A stretch of 64,000 bases of DNA from Mycobacterium sp. E1214. Its GTDB lineage: Bacteria > Actinomycetota > Actinomycetes > Mycobacteriales > Mycobacteriaceae. A program made the position numbers and the translations under genes. Positions 59,802-64,000 of this stretch are shown piece by piece. Location of the stretch: assembly GCF_001666755.1 (NCBI RefSeq), contig NZ_LZJC01000097.1, positions 1-64,000 on the forward strand, read 5' to 3'. Numbering within the stretch: the first letter of the stretch is position 1; every line of letters begins with the position of its first letter. A model generated the notes under the pieces. The model saw nothing but the letters and a program-made list of their open reading frames with translations, was not told the DNA's origin and searched no databases.

Positions 59802-60956
59802 ATGCGCGAGACCGTCATCGTCGAGGCCGTGCGCACGCCCGTCGGCAAGCGCAACGGCGGCCTGTCGGGCACGCACGCCGCCGACCTGTCGGCCGTCGTG
59901 CTCAACGAGCTGCTCGACCGCGCCGGCGTCGGCCCGGACATCGTCGACGACGTGGTCTGGGGCTGCGTCTCCCAGGTGGGCGACCAGTCCAGCAACATCG
60001 GGCGGTACGCGGTGCTCGCCGCGGGGTGGCCCGAAAGCATCCCGGGCACCACGGTCAACCGCGCCTGCGGGTCCAGTCAGCAGGCACTCGACTTCGCCGT
60101 GCAGGCGGTCATGTCGGGTCAGCAGGACGTGGTCGTGGCCGGCGGCGTCGAGGTGATGAGCCGCGTTCCGCTCGGCTCGGCCAGGGCCAGCGGCATGCCG
60201 TATGGCCCGAAAGTGCTTGCCCGCTATGGCGATTTCTCATTCAACCAGGGCCACTCGGCGGAGCTGATCGCCACGAAGTGGGGGTTGTCGCGCACGCGGC
60301 TCGACGAATACTCGGTGCAGTCCCACGAGCGGGCGGCGGCGGCGCAAGACGCCGGCGCGTTCGCCGAACAGATCGTGCCGGTCTTCACCGACGCAACGGC
60401 CGACGCCGTCGTCACCGCCGACGAGGGCGTGCGCCGCGGGAGCACCGTCGAGAAGCTCGCGGCGCTCAAGCCCGCGTTCGTCGACGACGGCGTGATCCAC
60501 GCCGGCAACTCCTCGCAGATCTCCGACGGCGCCGCCGCGCTGTTGGTGATGACGGCCGAGATGGCGGTCGAACTCGGGCTGCGTCCCCTGGTCCGCTACC
60601 TCGCGGGGGCGGTCACGGGCGCGGACCCGGTGCTGATGCTGACCGGCCCCATCCCGGCGACCGAGAAGGTGCTCAAGAAGTCGGGGGTGTCGCTGGAACA
60701 GGTCGGCGTCTTCGAGGTGAACGAGGCCTTCGCGCCGGTGCCGCTGGCGTGGCTGGCGGAGACGGGCGCGGACCCGGAGCTGCTCAATCCCCTCGGCGGC
60801 GCGATCGCCCTCGGCCACCCGCTGGGGGCCTCCGGCGCGGTGTTGTTGAGCCGGATGGCACACCACATGCGCGACAACGGGATTCGCTACGGCCTGCAGA
60901 CCATGTGCGAGGGCGGAGGCACGGCCAACGCCACCCTCGTCGAGTTGGTGGGCTAG
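59802..60956 (+). CDS. thiolase (acetyl-CoA acyltransferase)
   Basis: A 384-residue thiolase with nucleophilic Cys89 (N-R-A-C-G-S-S), N-E-A-F-A-P-V, G-H-P-L-G-A-S-G-A and M-C-E-G-G-G-T. It is the second thiolase of the regulon and would remove acetyl- or propionyl-CoA from the product of the FadE just upstream. The ATG at 59802 is preferred because GAGG lies seven bases before it; a GTG at 59796 is also in frame. Confidence 0.94.
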   Translation: MRETVIVEAVRTPVGKRNGGLSGTHAADLSAVVLNELLDRAGVGPDIVDDVVWGCVSQVGDQSSNIGRYAVLAAGWPESIPGTTVNRACGSSQQALDFAVQAVMSGQQDVVVAGGVEVMSRVPLGSARASGMPYGPKVLARYGDFSFNQGHSAELIATKWGLSRTRLDEYSVQSHERAAAAQDAGAFAEQIVPVFTDATADAVVTADEGVRRGSTVEKLAALKPAFVDDGVIHAGNSSQISDGAAALLVMTAEMAVELGLRPLVRYLAGAVTGADPVLMLTGPIPATEKVLKKSGVSLEQVGVFEVNEAFAPVPLAWLAETGADPELLNPLGGAIALGHPLGASGAVLLSRMAHHMRDNGIRYGLQTMCEGGGTANATLVELVG

Positions 60957-61005
60957 CCACCCGCCGGCCCGCAACACGGCCGAGTGACCCTTGTCACAGC
61001 GGCCA

Positions 61006-61037
61006 AACTAACCTACTGTGTGTTCACTAGGTTGGTT
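61006..61037. promoter_or_regulatory. inverted repeat, putative operator of the downstream TetR gene
   Basis: AACTAACCTA (61006-61015) and TAGGTTGGTT (61028-61037) form 10-bp arms (9 matches) around 12 bases. They lie about 50 bases before the TetR start at 61090. The arms resemble half of the IdeR iron box, but the spacing differs. Confidence 0.6.
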
Positions 61038-61089
61038 CGGCACGGCGACGCGCCAACCGCACCACCCGCCAACCGCACAAAGGAGTCCG

Positions 61090-61713
61090 GTGGCCGTTGC
61101 ACGGCGCTATGACACGCTTCTCGCCAAGGGCGAGGACCGCAAGCAGCGGATCCTCGATGTGGCGCAGCGGCTCCTGACCCGCAACGGCTGGCGCAGCACG
61201 ACCCTGGCGCAAATCGCGGGGGAGGCGGGGGTGACGCCGGCGGGATTGCTGCACCACTTCGAGTCGAAGGACCAGTTGCTGCACGCGGTGCTCGACGCCC
61301 GCGACCTCGACGACGACACCCACGCCGACCGCACCGGCGACCTGTTCGCCCAGATCGCGCAGGTCGCCGACCGGTTTCACCGGGCGCCCGAGATGGTGGG
61401 CACGTTCACGGTGCTGCTGGTCGAAAACATCCTGCCCGACGCGCCCCTGCACGACCGGATGCTGGCCAGGCATCGGGCCGCGACCGACATCGTCGCCGAG
61501 CTGATCCGCCGCGGTCAGTCCGACGGGCGGTACCGCGCCGACATAGACCCCACCGTCAAGGCCGTAGAGATCCTCGCCTTCGTCCACGGAATGGAAACCA
61601 CATGGCTACTCGATCCTTCAATACCCCTGCCCGAGGTGTTCAAGCAGTACGCGGAGACGCTGGCACGGGACTTCGCGCCCTCCCCGACGCGGAGCCCGAG
61701 CGAGGCGCCATGA
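61090..61713 (+). CDS. TetR/AcrR-type transcriptional regulator
   Basis: A 207-residue TetR protein: helix-turn-helix R-I-L-D-V-A-Q-R-L-L-T-R-N-G, L-A-Q-I-A-G-E-A-G-V-T, L-L-H-H-F-E-S-K-D-Q-L-L, followed by a TetR_C ligand domain. The GTG at 61090 has AAAGGAG before it; the frame begins further upstream. It probably represses itself through the repeat at 61006-61037 and is coupled by ATGA to the next gene. Whether it also acts on the P450 operon downstream is open. Confidence 0.92.
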   Translation: MAVARRYDTLLAKGEDRKQRILDVAQRLLTRNGWRSTTLAQIAGEAGVTPAGLLHHFESKDQLLHAVLDARDLDDDTHADRTGDLFAQIAQVADRFHRAPEMVGTFTVLLVENILPDAPLHDRMLARHRAATDIVAELIRRGQSDGRYRADIDPTVKAVEILAFVHGMETTWLLDPSIPLPEVFKQYAETLARDFAPSPTRSPSEAP

Positions 61714-62216
61714 GGTATCGGCTCGACGTGGTCGCCGCCACCGTCACCGACGTCGTGCGGTTCGCCGGCGGCTGGCTCTTCGACCGGTCGATGGCCGGGT
61801 GGGACGTCACCGTGCTGGTCGCGGACCATCCCGACGCCCGGCCGCTACAGATCGTCGGCGCGCAGGTCCAAGATCTCGAGGACGCGCTGGCCGCGGCGCA
61901 GTCGCGCCCGCGCCCCCAGGCGCTGGCCGCGGCGGCGGACCTGTTCGGATGCGACGCGCGCGTGCGCCAAGGTGTGCTGCAGGCCCTCGACCACGGCGTC
62001 ACCGAGGTCACGCTGTGGGGGGAGAACTGGCCGGCGGAACTCGACGACAGCGTCGGGCTGGTGCAGCACCGCCTGAGCATGGCCGCGCGGACGTTCAAGG
62101 CGCAGGCGCTGGCCGCCGCGGCCCTGCCGCAGGTCCCGGTCGGTGCCGTCGAGGTCTTCCGCAGCGGCCTGCTGGCGTGGCCCTCCGTGGCCGCCGACCT
62201 CGTTCCCGCGGGCTGA
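61710..62216 (+). CDS. uncharacterised protein coupled to the TetR gene
   Basis: A 168-residue soluble protein of alpha/beta look, without membrane segments or a motif I recognise. The N-terminal part (V-R-F-A-G-G-W-L-F-D-R ... V-T-V-L-V-A-D) and an internal V-T-E-V-T-L-W-G-E-N-W-P are the most distinctive segments. The start overlaps the TetR stop as ATGA, so the two are made together. It may be a sensor or antagonist of the regulator, but that is a guess. Confidence 0.75.
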   Translation: MRYRLDVVAATVTDVVRFAGGWLFDRSMAGWDVTVLVADHPDARPLQIVGAQVQDLEDALAAAQSRPRPQALAAAADLFGCDARVRQGVLQALDHGVTEVTLWGENWPAELDDSVGLVQHRLSMAARTFKAQALAAAALPQVPVGAVEVFRSGLLAWPSVAADLVPAG

Positions 62217-62286
62217 CGCGCGCTACCACCCGGGCCGGGGCGCGTTGACGACCACCGGGCCGTGTGGAAATGTAATACTCATCTGC

Positions 62287-62301
62287 GAGAGGCACATTCT
62301 C
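62287..62301. promoter_or_regulatory. palindromic operator, copy G (imperfect)
   Basis: GAGAGGCACATTCTC matches the GAGAAT-N3-ATTCTC consensus at 10 of 12 arm positions. It lies 27-41 bases before the P450 start at 62328, next to TAATACT, which could be a -10 element. Confidence 0.55.
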
Positions 62302-62327
62302 ACCAGTTGAGATTCGAGGAGCGGAAG

Positions 62328-63611
62328 ATGGCGAACGAATTCTCCGAGTTGGACTTCTTCCGCGGTACCGAGCTGGTCGACGACCCGTACCCGTACTACG
62401 AGGCGCTGCGCAGCACCTGCCCCGTCACGCGTGAAGGCCGGCACGGGGTGACCATGGTGACCGGCTGGGACGAGGCCTGCGCGGTGCTCAACGACCCGGA
62501 GACGTGGTCGTCGTGCAACTCGGTGACCGGCCCGTTTCCCGGTTTCCCGGTGTCGCTGGAGGGCCTGGGGGACAGCGACATCACCGACCTGATCAATGAG
62601 CACCGCGACAAGCTGCCGTTCAGCGACCAGTTGCCCACCCTCGACCCGCCCACCCACACCAATCACCGCTCGCTGCTGATGCGGCTGATCACGCCGAAGC
62701 GCCTCAAGGAGAACGAGGACGCCATGTGGGCGCTCGCCGACCAGGCCCTGGACGCCTACCTGGCGCCCGGCCGCGGCGACTTCATCAAGGGCTTCGCGAG
62801 CCCGTTCACGTTGCTGGTCATCGCCGACCTGCTCGGCGTGCCGCTGGAGGACCGGGACAAGTTCGTCAAGGGCATCCGCGAGCACTCGGGCGGCGGCGTC
62901 GGCGGCACCGGCAAGGAATCGCTGGCGCACAGCCCGCTGGAGTTCCTCTACGGGCTGTTCTCGGACTACGTCCGCGACCGCCGGCGCGACCCGCGCGACG
63001 ACGTGCTGACCGGTCTGGCGACGGCCACCTACCCCGACGGGTCCATCCCGGAGGTCGAGGACGTGGCCCGCGTCGCCAGCAACGTGTTCTCCGCGGGGCA
63101 GGAGACCACCGTGCGCCTGCTCGGCGCCGCCTTGCAGACGCTCGGTGAGCGGCCCGACATTCAAGCGCAGCTGCGCAAGGACCGCAGCTTGATCCCCAAC
63201 TTCATCGAGGAGTCGCTGCGCCACGAGAGCCCGGTCAAGGGTGACTTCCGGCTGAACCGCAGGCCGGTCAGCGTCGGCGGGGTCGACCTGCCCGCCGGCA
63301 CCACCGTGATGATCGTGCAGGCCGCGGCGAACCGGGATCCGCGCCGGTTTGACGATCCCGCCGCATTCGATCCGGCCCGCAAGAACGCGCGCCAGCACAT
63401 CGCGTTCGGCCGGGGCATCCACAGCTGCCCGGGGGCTCCGCTGGCGCGCGCCGAAACCCGGGTGGCGATCGAGCGGTTGTTGGACCGCACCGGCGAGATC
63501 CGGATCGACGAGGGCGTCCACGGCCCGGCGAATCACCGTCGCTATCAATACGTTCCGACCTACATCCTGCGGGGACTGACGGAACTGCACCTGGAGTTCA
63601 CGCCGGCATGA
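62328..63611 (+). CDS. cytochrome P450
   Basis: A 427-residue P450: I-helix A-G-Q-E-T-T (Gln where His is more usual), K-helix E-S-L-R, and heme loop F-G-R-G-I-H-S-C-P-G with Cys367. The long N-terminal D-P-Y-P-Y-Y-E-A-L-R is typical of actinobacterial class I P450s. The ATG at 62328 follows GAGGAGCGGAAG; the frame is open earlier. It is coupled to the ferredoxin gene by ATGA. Substrate unknown; its promoter carries palindrome copy G. Confidence 0.94.
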   Translation: MANEFSELDFFRGTELVDDPYPYYEALRSTCPVTREGRHGVTMVTGWDEACAVLNDPETWSSCNSVTGPFPGFPVSLEGLGDSDITDLINEHRDKLPFSDQLPTLDPPTHTNHRSLLMRLITPKRLKENEDAMWALADQALDAYLAPGRGDFIKGFASPFTLLVIADLLGVPLEDRDKFVKGIREHSGGGVGGTGKESLAHSPLEFLYGLFSDYVRDRRRDPRDDVLTGLATATYPDGSIPEVEDVARVASNVFSAGQETTVRLLGAALQTLGERPDIQAQLRKDRSLIPNFIEESLRHESPVKGDFRLNRRPVSVGGVDLPAGTTVMIVQAAANRDPRRFDDPAAFDPARKNARQHIAFGRGIHSCPGAPLARAETRVAIERLLDRTGEIRIDEGVHGPANHRRYQYVPTYILRGLTELHLEFTPA

Positions 63612-63796
63612 AGGTGTGGGTGGACGACCAGCGCTGTCGCGGGCACGGGATGTGTCTCACGCTGTGCCCGGACGTGTTCAGCCTCACCGACGACGGCTAC
63701 GCCGAGGCGATAGGTGCCGACGTGCCGGCCGAATTCGAGTCCGCGACGCAGGAGGCCATCGAGTGCTGTCCCGAGCAGGCGATCGCCGAGCGATGA
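63608..63796 (+). CDS. ferredoxin paired with the P450
   Basis: A 62-residue ferredoxin: C-R-G-H-G-M-C-L-T-L-C-P-D-V-F and the distal E-C-C-P-E-Q-A-I. The cysteine pattern fits a [3Fe-4S] or [4Fe-4S] single-cluster ferredoxin of the kind next to mycobacterial P450s; there are more cysteines than needed. Its start overlaps the P450 stop as ATGA. Confidence 0.92.
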   Translation: MKVWVDDQRCRGHGMCLTLCPDVFSLTDDGYAEAIGADVPAEFESATQEAIECCPEQAIAER

Positions 63797-63827
63797 CGAA
63801 ACCACCACAAACGCCGGGAGATTCGTG

Positions 63828-64000
63828 ATGGCGCAGGGGCGCAAAGGCTATGTCATCCTGACCGAGGCGATCAAGGACCCCGACGGCATGAAGGCCTACG
63901 CCCGGGCGGCCGGGTCCGCCATGACCGGCGCGACCGTCCTCGCGGTGGACACCGCGCCCGAGGTCGTCGAAGGCGCCTGGCACGGCGATCAGACCGTGCT
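63828..64000 (+). CDS. DUF1330-like protein, cut by the window edge
   Basis: The first 57 codons read M-A-Q-G-R-K-G-Y-V-I-L-T-E-A-I-K-D, then A-M-T-G-A-T-V-L-A-V-D and W-H-G-D-Q-T-V, the pattern of DUF1330 dimeric barrel proteins of about 95-105 residues. The remaining 40 or so residues are outside the window. GGGAG precedes the ATG. It follows ferredoxin by 31 bases and is probably in the P450 operon. It resembles in size and role the small Dabb-like protein at 11855, though not in sequence. Confidence 0.75.
   Translation, partial: MAQGRKGYVILTEAIKDPDGMKAYARAAGSAMTGATVLAVDTAPEVVEGAWHGDQTV

Noticed and set aside
56948..60058. Minus-strand frame of 1036 codons
   Set aside because: It runs antisense to the amidohydrolase, fadE and thiolase genes, which have complete family motifs. 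Long antisense frames are expected at this GC content.
61006..61037. IdeR box
   Set aside because: The half-sites resemble it, but 12 bases separate the arms, whereas the IdeR box is a compact 19-bp palindrome. A TetR operator fits the position better.
1..64000. CRISPR array, transposase or phage structural genes
   Set aside because: I saw no regularly spaced repeats with unique spacers, no transposase motifs and no phage genes. The only sign of mobility is the tRNA fragment.

Overview
The window is high-GC actinobacterial DNA and almost certainly a Mycobacterium chromosome. A CelA1-type GH6 protein, a mycobacterial CspA, several luciferase-like (F420/flavin) oxidoreductases, a mycofactocin-coupled SDR, many FadE/EchA/thiolase genes and P450-ferredoxin cassettes together point there. 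A slow grower of the M. avium-complex type would fit, but the sequence alone does not fix the species.

Layout. 1-520: the likely distal edge of an integrated element, ending in a 3' copy of tRNA-Phe. 1.0-10.5 kb: a mixed chromosomal stretch with cspA and its hairpin terminator, LtrA-like, DJ-1/PfpI, celA1, a VanX-like dipeptidase, a methyltransferase, two LLM oxidoreductases and a LysR/SDR divergent pair. 10.5-19 kb: first catabolic module, with amidohydrolase, ferredoxin, acyl-CoA ligase, a paired acyl-CoA dehydrogenase, a crotonase and a thiolase. 19-22.7 kb: a degenerate TPP-dehydrogenase E1-alpha next to a NarL-type two-component system. 22.7-34.3 kb: an IclR-linked module with two KstD-like flavoproteins and an MhpA/MhpB/C-C hydrolase meta-cleavage set. 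34.3-46 kb: a TetR-linked operon with ferredoxin, P450, amidohydrolase, two M24 proteins, a fused CaiB-type CoA transferase and SDRs. 46-64 kb: cupin, SDRs (one mycofactocin-coupled), TetR, acyl-CoA dehydrogenases, a seven-gene Rieske oxygenase operon, amidohydrolase/FadE/thiolase, TetR, and a second P450-ferredoxin cassette that runs off the window.

How the parts fit. The most striking signal is a 15-bp palindrome, GAGAAT-N3-ATTCTC. It has four perfect copies (12554, 48492, 49325, 56759) and two near copies (17799, 62287), plus a weak one at 57036. All lie between genes, in front of the catabolic operons of the 10.5-19 kb and 46-64 kb blocks. One copy sits between a TetR gene (48552-49268) and a divergent fadE. 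This suggests a single regulon spanning about 50 kb: CoA ligase, heteromeric acyl-CoA dehydrogenases, crotonase, two thiolases, mycofactocin-coupled SDR, Rieske oxygenase, amidohydrolases and P450. The two modules between the blocks lack the motif and carry their own operator-like repeats. The substrate is unknown. The gene content fits a cyclic or terpenoid/aromatic compound that is oxidised, CoA-activated and beta-oxidised, with a second route in which a ring may be desaturated by KstD-like enzymes and then opened by meta-cleavage.
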